A stretch of 64,000 nt of DNA from JBGPOS01 sp041488155 (GTDB lineage Bacteria; Chloroflexota; Dehalococcoidia; Tepidiformales; Tepidiformaceae): NCBI GenBank assembly GCA_041488155.1, contig JBGPOS010000007.1, positions 12,072-76,071 on the forward strand, written 5' to 3'. The notes beneath the pieces are model-generated. The model did no database searches. It was given only the letters and a program-made list of their open reading frames with translations, and was not told the DNA's origin. Positions 1-8,045 of the stretch are shown in pieces; the stretch's first letter is position 1; each line of letters opens with the position of its first letter. Position numbers and translations under genes: made by a program.

Positions 1-2
1 CG

Positions 3-992
3 ACTCAGGCAGCCGCGAGGATCGAGTCGAGCAAGGCTTGGTCGAAGGAATTCATGCTGCGCAACGGGATCCGGACTGCCGCCGCCCACACCTTCGATGA
101 CTACCGAAAGGCCTGCGCGTACCTGGAGTCGCAGCCCGACGGACCGATGGTGGTGAAGGCCACGGGACTGACGGGCGGCAAAGGGGCGATCGTGTGCAAC
201 GACCGCCACGATGCCATGGAGGCGCTGGACATCGCCATGGTGCGGCGGGACTTCGGCGGGGCTGGTGACACAGTGCTCATCGAAGAGCGGCTCTATGGGT
301 GGGAGGCGAGCGCGCAGGCGTTCTGCGATGGCTCGCGAGCGGTATTGATGCCTTTCGCGACCGACTACAAGCGCGCGCAGGACGGCGACGTTGGTCTCAA
401 CACCGGCGGCATGGGCGCGTACAGCCCAAGCGTCCAGGTGGATGAGGCCATGACGAAGCAGATCGAGCGGGAAGTCGTCGAGCCGGTCATGCGGGGCATG
501 GCCGCGCTCGGTGCACCTTACAACGGCACGCTCTATCCAGGGCTGATGGTCACCGAGCGGGGAATCTACGTGCTCGAGTTCAACGCCCGGTTCGGCGATC
601 CCGAGACACAGGTCCTGATGCCTCGCCTCGAGAGCGACCTGTACGAAGTCTGCCTGGCGGCAGCGGAGGGCCGACTCAACACGATCGACGTGCGCTGGTC
701 GCGCCGGGCCGCAGTTGGCGTGGTCATGGCGAGCGGCGGCTACCCGGCCACCTACAAGCTGGGGCACATCATCGAGGGGATTGAAGCAATCGATGCGGAC
801 GTGCTTGTCTTCCACGCCGGAACCAGGATCGACTCCCGCGGGCTGGTGACGAACGGCGGCCGCGTGCTCACGGTCGTGGCGATGGGCGATACGATTGCCC
901 AGGCCCGGGCGAAGGCGTACGACAACGTCCGACGCATCCGCTTTAGCGACGCACAGTACCGCAACGACATCGCGCTGAAGGTCGCAGGATGA
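3..992 (+). CDS. purD: Phosphoribosylamine-glycine ligase (GARS), 5' truncated by window edge
   Basis: GARS joins phosphoribosylamine and glycine with ATP, step 2 of purine synthesis in the cytosol. The frame is open from base 3, so the N-terminal Rossmann-like part lies outside the window. What remains is the ATP-grasp half: a lysine-rich ATP-binding stretch (VVKATGLTGGKGAIV) and the metal/substrate segment FNARFGDPETQVLMPRL. The C-terminal PurD domain is complete. An internal ATG at 54 falls inside conserved sequence (upstream residues AARIESSKAWSKEF still match GARS), so it is not the start. The stop overlaps the purE start by 4 nt (ATGA), which indicates translational coupling in the purine operon. 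Confidence 0.95.
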   Translation, partial: TQAAARIESSKAWSKEFMLRNGIRTAAAHTFDDYRKACAYLESQPDGPMVVKATGLTGGKGAIVCNDRHDAMEALDIAMVRRDFGGAGDTVLIEERLYGWEASAQAFCDGSRAVLMPFATDYKRAQDGDVGLNTGGMGAYSPSVQVDEAMTKQIEREVVEPVMRGMAALGAPYNGTLYPGLMVTERGIYVLEFNARFGDPETQVLMPRLESDLYEVCLAAAEGRLNTIDVRWSRRAAVGVVMASGGYPATYKLGHIIEGIEAIDADVLVFHAGTRIDSRGLVTNGGRVLTVVAMGDTIAQARAKAYDNVRRIRFSDAQYRNDIALKVAG

Positions 993-1456
993 GCGCCCCG
1001 CTGGTCGCTATCCTCATGGGGTCGCAGAGCGACGAACAGCTGCTGGCGCCAACGACGAAGGTGCTGGAGGAGCTGGGCATCCCTTTCGTCGTGCGGGCGA
1101 TGTCGGCGCACCGCACACCCGACAAGGTGCGGGAGTTCGCCAAGCGAGCAGAGAGCGACGGCTTCGAGGTCCTCATCTGCGCCGCCGGTGGCGCCGCGCA
1201 CCTCCCGGGGGCGGTGGCGGCCCACACCACTTTGCCGGTCATTGGGATCCCCCTGGCGACGAGCGAGGTGGCCGGAGGGCTGGACGCCGTGTTCGGGGTG
1301 CTCCAGATGCCACCGGGCGTCCCGGTAGCGGCGGTGGCGGTCGGGGCATGGGGCGCACGGAACGCAGCCTACCTGGCGGCTGCGATCCTCTCGCTCAAAC
1401 ATCCCGAGATCCGCGAGGCGTATCGGGAGTTCAGAGACAGGCAGTCACGGGGGTAG
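989..1456 (+). CDS. purE: N5-carboxyaminoimidazole ribonucleotide mutase (PurE class I)
   Basis: This 155-residue protein has class I PurE length and motifs: GSQSDE near the N-terminus (phosphate loop), SAHRTP with the catalytic His, AGGAAHLPG, and the late QMPPGVPVA segment. It moves the carboxyl group of N5-CAIR to C4 to give CAIR. Class I PurE normally works with PurK (N5-CAIR synthetase), which is not in this window. The ATG overlaps the purD stop. A small cupin gene follows after 2 nt, so it sits inside the purine operon. Confidence 0.94.
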   Translation: MSAPLVAILMGSQSDEQLLAPTTKVLEELGIPFVVRAMSAHRTPDKVREFAKRAESDGFEVLICAAGGAAHLPGAVAAHTTLPVIGIPLATSEVAGGLDAVFGVLQMPPGVPVAAVAVGAWGARNAAYLAAAILSLKHPEIREAYREFRDRQSRG

Positions 1457-1458
1457 CG

Positions 1459-1806
1459 ATGGCGACTGGATTGACAAAGAACGCTGAGGCCACGCCGGTC
1501 GAGATGTTGCCGGGCGTTGTGCGGCGGACTCTGAGCGAGGGCGCCCACACGATGCTCTGCGAGCTTCGCATGACCGCGGGGAGCGTCATCCCTCCTCACA
1601 CCCATCCCCATGAGCAAACCGGGTACCTGGCGAGCGGCCGCTTTCGCTTCAGACTGGGGGACAACTGGCGGGAGCTCGGACCGGGCGACAGCTGGTCGGT
1701 GCCGGGAGGGGTTGAGCACGAGGTGCAGGTGATCGAGGACACGATCGCGATCGACGTCTTCAGCCCGCCTCGCGATGAATATCGGGACCCGAAGCTCGTC
1801 CGCTGA
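1459..1806 (+). CDS. Small cupin-domain protein
   Basis: This is a 115-residue single-domain cupin. The first cupin motif is visible as PPHTHPHEQTGYLASG (two His then Glu), and the second as PGDSWSVPGGVEHEVQV with the last His. These residues would bind one divalent metal in a beta-barrel. I chose ATG 1459 because it lies 2 nt after the purE stop; the frame is open further upstream but only antisense-quality sequence is encoded there. Its place between purE and purB suggests co-transcription with purine genes. No catalytic function can be assigned; sugar, amino-acid or sensory binding are all possible. Confidence 0.8.
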   Translation: MATGLTKNAEATPVEMLPGVVRRTLSEGAHTMLCELRMTAGSVIPPHTHPHEQTGYLASGRFRFRLGDNWRELGPGDSWSVPGGVEHEVQVIEDTIAIDVFSPPRDEYRDPKLVR

Positions 1807-1841
1807 ACGGCCGTCAGCCTGCCCTTCGCAGGAGTGTCCGG

Positions 1842-1847
1842 TATGAT
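1842..1847 (+). promoter_or_regulatory. Possible -10 box upstream of purB
   Basis: TATGAT lies in the 98-nt gap between the cupin gene and purB, about 58 nt before the purB ATG. No clear -35 is visible, so this is a tentative internal promoter of the purine operon. Confidence 0.35.
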
Positions 1848-1904
1848 TGAGACTTCCCGCGCGAAGGCTGCCCGGGCAGCAGCGGCTCGAGGAGAAGGCA
1901 GGCG

Positions 1905-3197
1905 ATGATCCCGCGCTATTCACGCCCCGAGATGGCCGCCCTCTGGAGCGACCAGGCAAAGTTCCAGCGCTGGCTCGATGTCGAAGTCGCGGCTTGCGAC
2001 GCCTGGGCAGAGCTGGGCCAGATCCCGGAAGAGGCGGCGCGCAAGATCCGGCGGGACGCAACGTTCGACCTCGACAAGATCAACGAGTACATCGCGATCA
2101 CGCACCACGACGTGACGGCTTTCCTCCGGTCGGTGGCCGAGTCGCTGGGGGAAGAAGGACGTTATGTCCACCTGGGCCTCACGAGTTCAGACGTCTGGGA
2201 TACTGCGACCGGCCTCCAGCTGCGCGACGCCTGCAACCTGCTTTTGAAAGACGTCGACCGGCTTTCGGCGGTGCTGGAGCGGCAGGCGGCGGCTCATCGG
2301 GACACCCTCTGCACCGGCCGGACGCACGGCGTCCACGCGGAGCCGACGACGTTCGGGTTGAAGCTCGCGGTCTGGGTAGATGAGATGCGACGGAACCGGG
2401 TGCGGTTGGAAAGCGCCCGAACGGCCGTCGCGGTGGGGGCGATCAGCGGCACGGTCGGGACGCACTCGTCCGTGCCGCCAGCGGTCGAAGAGATCGTCTG
2501 CAAGAAGCTCGGACTTGGCGTCGAAGCAGCGTCGACCCAGATCATCCAGCGCGACCGTCACGCGCAATTCGTCACGACGCTGGCATTGATCGGCGGATCG
2601 CTGGAAAAGTTCGCGACCGAGATCCGCGCGCTGCAGAAGACCGAGGTACGTGAAGTCGAAGAGCCGTTCGACGAAGGCCAGACAGGGTCGAGCGCGATGC
2701 CGCACAAGCGCAACCCGGAGCTGTGCGAGCGGATCAGCGGCCTCGCGCGCATTTTGCGCGGCTACGCGCTCACTTCGATGGAAAACATCGCCCTCTGGCA
2801 CGAACGTGACATCAGCCACTCTTCGACCGAACGCATCATCTTTCCTGACGCCTGCCTGGTCCTCGATTACACACTCAATCTCTTCACCGGGGTCATGGAC
2901 CGCCTGATGGTCTATCCCCAGCACATGCGAGAAAACCTCGACAAGTCGTTTGGGCTCGTGTTCTCCCATCGGGTGCTGCTGGCGCTGATCGAGACAGGGC
3001 TCAGCCGGCAGGCGGCCTACGAAATTGTCCAGCGCCACGCGATGCGCTCATGGGAGGAGCGGACGTCGTTCCTGGACATCCTGCTGGCCGACGCCGACGT
3101 GGTGAGCCGGCTGCCCGAGGGCGAGCTGCGTGCGCTATTCGACTACTCCTACTACCTCCAAAACGTGGGCGCGACTTTCGAGCGCCTCGGCCTGTGA
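1905..3197 (+). CDS. purB: Adenylosuccinate lyase
   Basis: PurB cleaves SAICAR to AICAR and adenylosuccinate to AMP, releasing fumarate. The 430-residue protein has the fumarase/aspartase superfamily signatures: TSSDVWDTA near residue 95, GRTHG near 136 with a catalytic His, and the mobile signature loop GSSAMPHKRNP near 261 containing the catalytic Ser. ATG 1905 is preceded by GGAGAAGG. The stop overlaps a GTG start of the next gene, so the operon continues. Confidence 0.97.
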   Translation: MIPRYSRPEMAALWSDQAKFQRWLDVEVAACDAWAELGQIPEEAARKIRRDATFDLDKINEYIAITHHDVTAFLRSVAESLGEEGRYVHLGLTSSDVWDTATGLQLRDACNLLLKDVDRLSAVLERQAAAHRDTLCTGRTHGVHAEPTTFGLKLAVWVDEMRRNRVRLESARTAVAVGAISGTVGTHSSVPPAVEEIVCKKLGLGVEAASTQIIQRDRHAQFVTTLALIGGSLEKFATEIRALQKTEVREVEEPFDEGQTGSSAMPHKRNPELCERISGLARILRGYALTSMENIALWHERDISHSSTERIIFPDACLVLDYTLNLFTGVMDRLMVYPQHMRENLDKSFGLVFSHRVLLALIETGLSRQAAYEIVQRHAMRSWEERTSFLDILLADADVVSRLPEGELRALFDYSYYLQNVGATFERLGL

Positions 3198-4012
3198 CCG
3201 AGGCCGGCGAATCGTTCGTCCTGCCTGCGACGGAACCGTTGTCGGTCCGTGGAATCGTGGGCTCGGCGTTTCGGCTCGTATCGCGGAACCGGCGCGAGGC
3301 GATGCTGCCGCTGGCCGCCGTCCAGGTGCCGGTTTCCATTGCGACCGCCGTCGCGACGGCTGTGCTCTACCTCACGGTGTTCCGGGACGACCCCGTGCAA
3401 GCGACGGACAAGCTCATCGAGGACGGCGGAGGGCCGCTGCTGGCGTTCATCATCCTGACAGCGATCGAGGGCCTGTTCGCGCAGGTGGCTCGCGCGGCCA
3501 CCGTGGTCTCGATAGCCGGGGTGGCCCTGGCGAAACCGAAGTCGTTGTCAGCTGCGCTGGACCCTGCCTTCACCCGGATGGGAGGGTTGCTGGTGCTGGT
3601 CGCCGTGGTCGCCGCTGGAGCAGGGCTCGCGCTGATCTCCGTCGTGGGGCTCATCTTCCTGCCGTACATCGCTCTCCGGCTTGCCCTCTCCGTTGAGACG
3701 TACATGCTCGAGGGCCTGGGACCGACGGCTGCCCTTCGCCGCAGTTGGGAGCTCATGCGCGGCAATGTTCTTCGGTTCCTGGGGGTGATCCTCCTGGCGT
3801 TTCTCGTCCTCCTCGGGCCGCTCGCCAGCCTCTCGATCCTGGGTGCGTTCGTGGGCGGGGGACGAACGGCGCGCGTCATCGAAATAGCCTTCCTGACCGT
3901 CGCCCAGGGCATCCTCGTCATCCCCCTCATCGCCTTCCTGACCGCGACAACGACGCTCTACTACCTCACAATCAAGGCGAGGCGCGATGCACAAGCTTCT
4001 CCTCGAATCTGA
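3194..4012 (+). CDS. Multi-pass membrane protein, GPDPase membrane-domain-like
   Basis: This 272-residue protein has about five or six hydrophobic segments, roughly at residues 38-62, 83-115, 131-165, 195-220 and 235-262. A central stretch, LALSVETYMLEGLGPTAALR, followed by SWELMRGN resembles the membrane region found beside glycerophosphodiester phosphodiesterases and in related uncharacterised families. I picked GTG 3194 because it overlaps the purB stop (GTGA); the frame upstream runs antisense-like through purB. It overlaps the purC start by 26 nt. A membrane protein inside a purine operon is unusual. Its function is unknown. Confidence 0.75.
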   Translation: MTEAGESFVLPATEPLSVRGIVGSAFRLVSRNRREAMLPLAAVQVPVSIATAVATAVLYLTVFRDDPVQATDKLIEDGGGPLLAFIILTAIEGLFAQVARAATVVSIAGVALAKPKSLSAALDPAFTRMGGLLVLVAVVAAGAGLALISVVGLIFLPYIALRLALSVETYMLEGLGPTAALRRSWELMRGNVLRFLGVILLAFLVLLGPLASLSILGAFVGGGRTARVIEIAFLTVAQGILVIPLIAFLTATTTLYYLTIKARRDAQASPRI

Positions 4013-4877
4013 CCTGCCAAACCGGTTCGCCAGGGGCAAGGTGAGGGACACGTACGACCTCGGGGACAGGCTGCTCATCGTCGCCACCGACCGCATCTCC
4101 TCGTTCGACATCATCTTGCCCACTGGCATTCCCCGAAAGGGCGAGGTGTTGACCCGGCTCTCGGCCTGGTGGTTCGACCGGATCAAGGAAGTTGTGCCGA
4201 ACCATTACATCGCCTTGATAACGGCGGCGAACGAGTCACTCATCCCGTTCGCCCTCGGCCCTGAGTACTACGGGCGCACGATGCTCGTGCGCAAAGCGAA
4301 GCGGCTCGACGCGGAGTGCATCGCACGTGGCTACCTTTCAGGATCGGGCTGGAAAGATTACCAGCGGACTGGAGCCGTATGCGGGCTCCCCTTGCCAGCG
4401 GGTCTCAGGGAGTCGGAGCGGCTGCCCGAACCGATCTTCACACCCTCGACCAAAGCGGACATCGGCCACGACGAGAACATCTCGTACGAACAGCTCGTGG
4501 CTTTCACGGGGGAAGAGGCGGCGAACGCGATGAAGTTGCGCACGCTGGCTGTCTACAACTACGCCCACACTGTCGCCCTGGAGCGCGGCATCATCATCGC
4601 CGACACCAAGTTCGAATTCGGGCTCCTCAACGAGGAAGTGATCCTGATCGACGAGGTGCTGACGCCAGACAGCAGCCGCTTCTGGCCTGTCGACGGCTAC
4701 CGTCCGGGCGGCCCGCAGTCGAGCCTCGACAAACAGCCCGTGCGCGACTGGATGGCGAAGAGCGGCTGGAAAGACGGCGACCCGCCGCCCGAGATCCCGG
4801 CCGACATTGTGGCGGCCACCACCGAGCGGTACCTCGCCGTCTATCGAATGCTGACCGGGGAGGCGCTTCCCGCATGA
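3987..4877 (+). CDS. purC: Phosphoribosylaminoimidazole-succinocarboxamide (SAICAR) synthase
   Basis: PurC couples CAIR to aspartate with ATP. The 296-residue protein shows the RFARGKVRDTYDLGDRLLIV N-terminal strand-loop, VATDRISSFD, the ECIARGYLSGSGWKDY signature near residue 110 and the late GLLNEEVILIDEVLTPDSSR segment with nucleotide/metal-binding acids. Its length fits the longer eukaryote-like/actinobacterial type rather than the ~240-residue E. coli type. It overlaps the upstream membrane-protein gene by 26 nt and the downstream purS start by 4 nt. Confidence 0.96.
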   Translation: MHKLLLESDLPNRFARGKVRDTYDLGDRLLIVATDRISSFDIILPTGIPRKGEVLTRLSAWWFDRIKEVVPNHYIALITAANESLIPFALGPEYYGRTMLVRKAKRLDAECIARGYLSGSGWKDYQRTGAVCGLPLPAGLRESERLPEPIFTPSTKADIGHDENISYEQLVAFTGEEAANAMKLRTLAVYNYAHTVALERGIIIADTKFEFGLLNEEVILIDEVLTPDSSRFWPVDGYRPGGPQSSLDKQPVRDWMAKSGWKDGDPPPEIPADIVAATTERYLAVYRMLTGEALPA

Positions 4878-5137
4878 GCAAAGGCAAGACGTACCTCGCG
4901 AAGGTCTTCATTTCGCTGAAACCGACGGTGAACGACCCGGAGGGGATCACGATCGGCGGCGCGCTGGCTTCGTTGGGCTTCGGCGAGGTCAGCGGGGTCC
5001 GTTCCGGCCGATACTTCCAGGTGACGCTCGCTGCCCCGACCCAGGGGAAGGCCGAGAAGCTCGTCGACCAGATGTGCTCGAGGCTGCTGGCAAACCCCGT
5101 GATCGAAACGTACTCGTTCGAAGTCAACGAGGCCTGA
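4874..5137 (+). CDS. purS: FGAM synthase subunit PurS
   Basis: This 87-residue protein has the PurS pattern: VFISLKPTVNDPEG near the N-terminus, then GGALASLGFGEVSGVRSGRY and a C-terminal NPVIETYSFEV. PurS bridges PurL and PurQ in the FGAR amidotransferase complex of most Gram-positive bacteria and archaea. ATG 4874 overlaps the purC stop. The usual next genes purQ and purL are missing here; a binding-protein gene follows instead, so the other two subunits must be encoded elsewhere. Confidence 0.93.
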   Translation: MSKGKTYLAKVFISLKPTVNDPEGITIGGALASLGFGEVSGVRSGRYFQVTLAAPTQGKAEKLVDQMCSRLLANPVIETYSFEVNEA

Positions 5138-5925
5138 TGCCGGAGCGAGACAGGCGACCGGCGCGTGTAGTCTGCCTGACCGCGGAAACCACCGAGATCG
5201 CCTTCGCTCTCGGCTGCGGCGACCGGATCGTTGGGGTTTCCGGGTACGCCGTGCGTCCACCCGAGGCGCGCAGGAAGCCGAAGGTGGCCGCGTTCCAGAC
5301 CGCGCACGTCGAGCGGATCCTGGCGCTACGTCCGGACCTCGTCCTCGGCTTCTCGGACCTCCAGGCGGCGATCGTGAGCGACCTTGTTCGCCGCGGCGCC
5401 CAGGTGTTGGTCACGAACCAGCGCACGATCGAGGAGACGTACCTGGCCATCAGCTTGATTGCGGGCGTCCTCGGAGAGCCGGAGGCGGGCCAGCGGCTGA
5501 TTGAGGAGATGCGAAGTGAACTCGCTGCGATCGGGGAGCGTGCTGCTGCGGGCTGGGGCCGGCCTCGCGTCTACTTCGAGGAGTGGGACGCGCCGCTCAT
5601 CAGCGGGATCGCATGGGTCTCGGAGCTGATCGAGCTTGGCGGCGGGACCGACGTGTTTTCCGACAGGCGCGCGGGTGCGGCCGCCGACCGCACGGTGCAG
5701 CCCGAAGAGGTCATCGAGCGGGACCCTGAACTGATCGTCGCGAGCTGGTGTGGCAAGAAGGCGCGGCTCGAACGAATCGCCGGACGTCCCGGCTGGGACA
5801 AGATCAGCGCCGTACGAATGGCGCGTCTGCATGAAATCAAAGCGCCCGACATCCTTCAACCGGGACCATCGCTCGTGCGAGGCGCGGCCCAGCTCGCTCA
5901 GCTCATCGCGGAGGCTCGACGTTGA
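5137..5925 (+). CDS. BtuF/FepB-like substrate-binding protein without signal peptide
   Basis: This 262-residue protein has the periplasmic-binding fold of cobalamin and iron-siderophore carriers: VVCLTAETTEIAFALGCGDR at the start, ERILALRPDLVLGF in the middle, and a C-terminal half ending in the SLVRGAAQL helix. No signal peptide or lipobox is visible, so it is probably cytosolic, a known variant whose ligand is unclear. Its ATG shares one base with the purS stop (TGATG), so it is coupled to the purine operon. No permease or ATPase partner is nearby. Its 3' end overlaps the convergent hemerythrin gene by 23 nt. Confidence 0.8.
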   Translation: MPERDRRPARVVCLTAETTEIAFALGCGDRIVGVSGYAVRPPEARRKPKVAAFQTAHVERILALRPDLVLGFSDLQAAIVSDLVRRGAQVLVTNQRTIEETYLAISLIAGVLGEPEAGQRLIEEMRSELAAIGERAAAGWGRPRVYFEEWDAPLISGIAWVSELIELGGGTDVFSDRRAGAAADRTVQPEEVIERDPELIVASWCGKKARLERIAGRPGWDKISAVRMARLHEIKAPDILQPGPSLVRGAAQLAQLIAEARR

Positions 5926-6424
5926 CAGGACCAGGGCGGCCTGCCACCCGCCGCAGGTTATCGACGAGCATGCCCACTTGCGATTCGCTCAGGTGGTCGT
6001 CGAGCAAGCCAACATAGGCGTCGTCCTCCGATTCGAGGTGGACGCGAATTGCGGCATAGAGCCCATGCAGGAGAGGCAAGAGGTAGCGGGCATACGCGGC
6101 GGTGTCGCCGTCCTGCCGGGAGGCCTCGACGACACTCTCGAGGTCCATAGCCATCGCCGCAAGGCTCCGATGCTGGGCGGCCATCACCGCCGTCACCCCG
6201 ACCTGACCCACGACCCCGTCCACCGTGGGAAAGAAGATGAACTCTTCGGCGGAGCTGGCGGGGACGAACACGTCCCGCAGGAACTCCACAGCGGCGTCGA
6301 GGGCAGCTAGCGCGACCTTCGTTTCTGCGGGGCCCACCGCCGCGGCGGCAACCTGCAACGTCGTCAGCCCGTCGTGGAGGGGCTGACGGAAGTCACGAAG
6401 GGGGGCGACGACCCTGTCGGTCAT
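5903..6424 (-). CDS. Hemerythrin-like (HHE) domain protein
   Basis: This 173-residue, probably four-helix protein has His and acidic residues spaced as in HHE proteins: PLHDGL near residue 16, SSAEEFIFFP near 57, AQHRSLA near 84, LLHGLYAAIRVHLESEDD near 118-135 and DDHLS near 142. These could hold a diiron or single-metal site for O2, NO or iron sensing. The assignment rests on the helix-plus-His/Glu pattern, and several canonical His positions are uncertain. The gene is convergent with the BtuF-like gene and just downstream of the selenoprotein candidate. Confidence 0.7.
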   Translation of the reverse strand: MTDRVVAPLRDFRQPLHDGLTTLQVAAAAVGPAETKVALAALDAAVEFLRDVFVPASSAEEFIFFPTVDGVVGQVGVTAVMAAQHRSLAAMAMDLESVVEASRQDGDTAAYARYLLPLLHGLYAAIRVHLESEDDAYVGLLDDHLSESQVGMLVDNLRRVAGRPGPVNVEPPR

Positions 6425-6459
6425 CGACAGAGGGTACCGTGAGCCAGGCCGCGGGTCAC

Positions 6460-7569
6460 TCAGGGTTGCGAAGGGTTGAGTTGAATCTCCTCGTAGTAGC
6501 GCTGGTCGCCCAGCGACTCGACGGCCGTCCAGAACTCCGGGCCGCCGGCCTTCGACGGATCCTCGAGGGCCCAGGACTGGCGTCTATAGGACCAGCTCTC
6601 GGGGCGCAGGCGCTTTGCTTCCGCGAAGTGGACCTGGGCGTCGCCCGGGTGGCCCTGCTCGGAGAGATACTCGCCGAGGCGGAAGTGAGCGGCCGCAAGC
6701 GCCTGTTCGTCCGTATAGGGCTGGAGCCGCCGGAGGACCTCTTCTTCGGGAAGGGCGAACGGTGACTGATCGCCGCGTTCGGCCCAGTCGCGCAGAGCGT
6801 CGAGATAGCGCCGCCGCGTCTCTCGGAGATCCGCCAGCGCCTCGGGGGGCATGGCGAACGTGGTGCGATCCATCTGGCGGAAACCGTCGGTGGTGCCCGC
6901 GGGTTCGGGCGGCCGGACGATCCGTCCCTCCTCGTTGATCCAGACGGCGATCGGCACGTTGACCATGTTGTAGAGCTCGGCGACCACGTGGCGCCGGTCG
7001 ATCAGGCAGGGGTAGGTTGGGTTCGCCCTCTGGATCCACTGGCCGGCGGCTTCGGCGCCGCCGCTGTCGAAGGCAACGGCGATGACGACGAAGCCCTTCG
7101 GTGCCAGCTCAGTGTAGAGCGCCTGCCACACGGGCAGGTCCATGCGGCACCCTCACCACGAGGCCCAGGAAACGAGGAACACTTTCTCCCCAAGGTGGTC
7201 GTGGAGGGAATGATCGCGACCGTCGAGGTCGGGCAACGTGAAGTCAGGAGCCTGCAGAGAACGAAGGGCGCCGGCTCGCGAGCCGCCCGTTTCGCCAAGC
7301 GCCCAGGCGTGATGCCCGGAGTCGTGGAGCAGCGGCTGGCCCAGGTGCCTGGCAAGAGCGGCGATGTTGAACGCCTGGTCGCGAGCGAACTCCTCTGTGC
7401 GGGACGGCGGGATGGGCACACAGGCCTCGCCGCGGCAGGCGCCTTCTGGCTTCAACGACCAACCGGTCGCGCCTTCGAGGTCGCGGAGCGGGATCCAGAG
7501 GGACTCGCCCTCCGCAGTGGCAGTGGCCACCGTCGTGACCCGGTCGTCCATCAAGAGGGTTTCTGACAT
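6460..7569 (-). CDS. Putative selenoprotein: ResA/TlpA-like thioredoxin-fold protein with Sec139 (TGA 7155-7153)
   Basis: This is one reading frame of 369 residues interrupted only by a TGA at 7155-7153. Before it the protein reads as a redoxin domain (APDFTLPDLDGRDHSL, then GEKVFLVSWASW). After it the same frame continues GCRMDLPVWQALYTEL and the rest of a thioredoxin fold (VAVAFDSGG, VNVPIAVWINEEGRIV). The TGA stands where ResA-type proteins have the first redox Cys after WASW, giving W-Sec-G-Cys-R. A hairpin of bacterial SECIS type follows 14 nt later. ATG 7569 has GGGGAGGA upstream. Residues 1-100 hold a conserved-looking CRGEACVP; the C-terminus is helical and TPR-like. No signal peptide is seen. 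The likely role is a thiol/selenol oxidoreductase. The alternative is a nonsense-mutated gene. Confidence 0.82.
7122..7138 (-). promoter_or_regulatory. Candidate bacterial SECIS hairpin
   Basis: On the minus strand, 14 nt after the in-frame TGA, CCTGCC and GGCAGG form a perfect 6-bp stem closing a 5-nt loop, CGTGT, whose second base is G. Bacterial SECIS elements are read by SelB as a small stem-loop with a G in the first loop bases, and the apical loop here starts 20 nt after the UGA, within the usual 16-37 nt range. It lies inside the coding sequence, as expected for bacteria. Confidence 0.65.
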
Positions 7570-8045
7570 GCGTCCTCCCCGGAGCACGATAGGCTGCCGG
7601 TGCCGCCCGGGCAAACGGACGGGGGGCGGACCGGATCAACCTGCAGAGATGCTGTGCGCAACGCTCGGCGAACAGGGCTGACTTGGGTAGCCGGCGGGCG
7701 AGCGGATCTCTCACCGACTAGGGGATTACCCTTAGAAGGAACGCCGGAGCGCAGGCAGTTCGCTCACGCCAGAGGCTGTAGGGGGAACGAGCGGCGCGCA
7801 CGAGATGCCTCGCCGCCCGGATGTATAACACGATTCCAACACTGATTCGTGGCCAAGTAAGGGATAACATCTATATACTTGCCGAACACTCGATGTCCAC
7901 TTAAGGCCGGACAAAGGGGTCAAACGGTGACAGACAGGGAAACGGCTCGAACCGCCACATCGAGGCCGGCCCGGTTCGCCGAACGCACAAAGCGGCGCAC
8001 GCCCCGGACCACCATCGTGAGCGCAAAAGCCGAAGAGAGGTGCGT
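7570..8045. other. Intergenic region between divergent selenoprotein and coiled-coil genes
   Basis: About 476 bp with no convincing gene. It must hold promoters for both flanking genes. An imperfect palindrome lies at 7718-7735 and an AT-rich island with TATATA-like sequence at about 7865-7880. Short open frames here have no recognisable protein features. Confidence 0.7.
7718..7735. promoter_or_regulatory. Imperfect palindrome, possible regulator-binding site
   Basis: CTAGGGG-ATTA-CCCTTAG has 6 of 7 arm positions paired around a 4-nt spacer, the size expected for a dimeric HTH regulator. It lies about 150 bp upstream of the selenoprotein start and about 310 bp upstream of the coiled-coil gene. 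No cognate regulator is identified. Confidence 0.4.
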
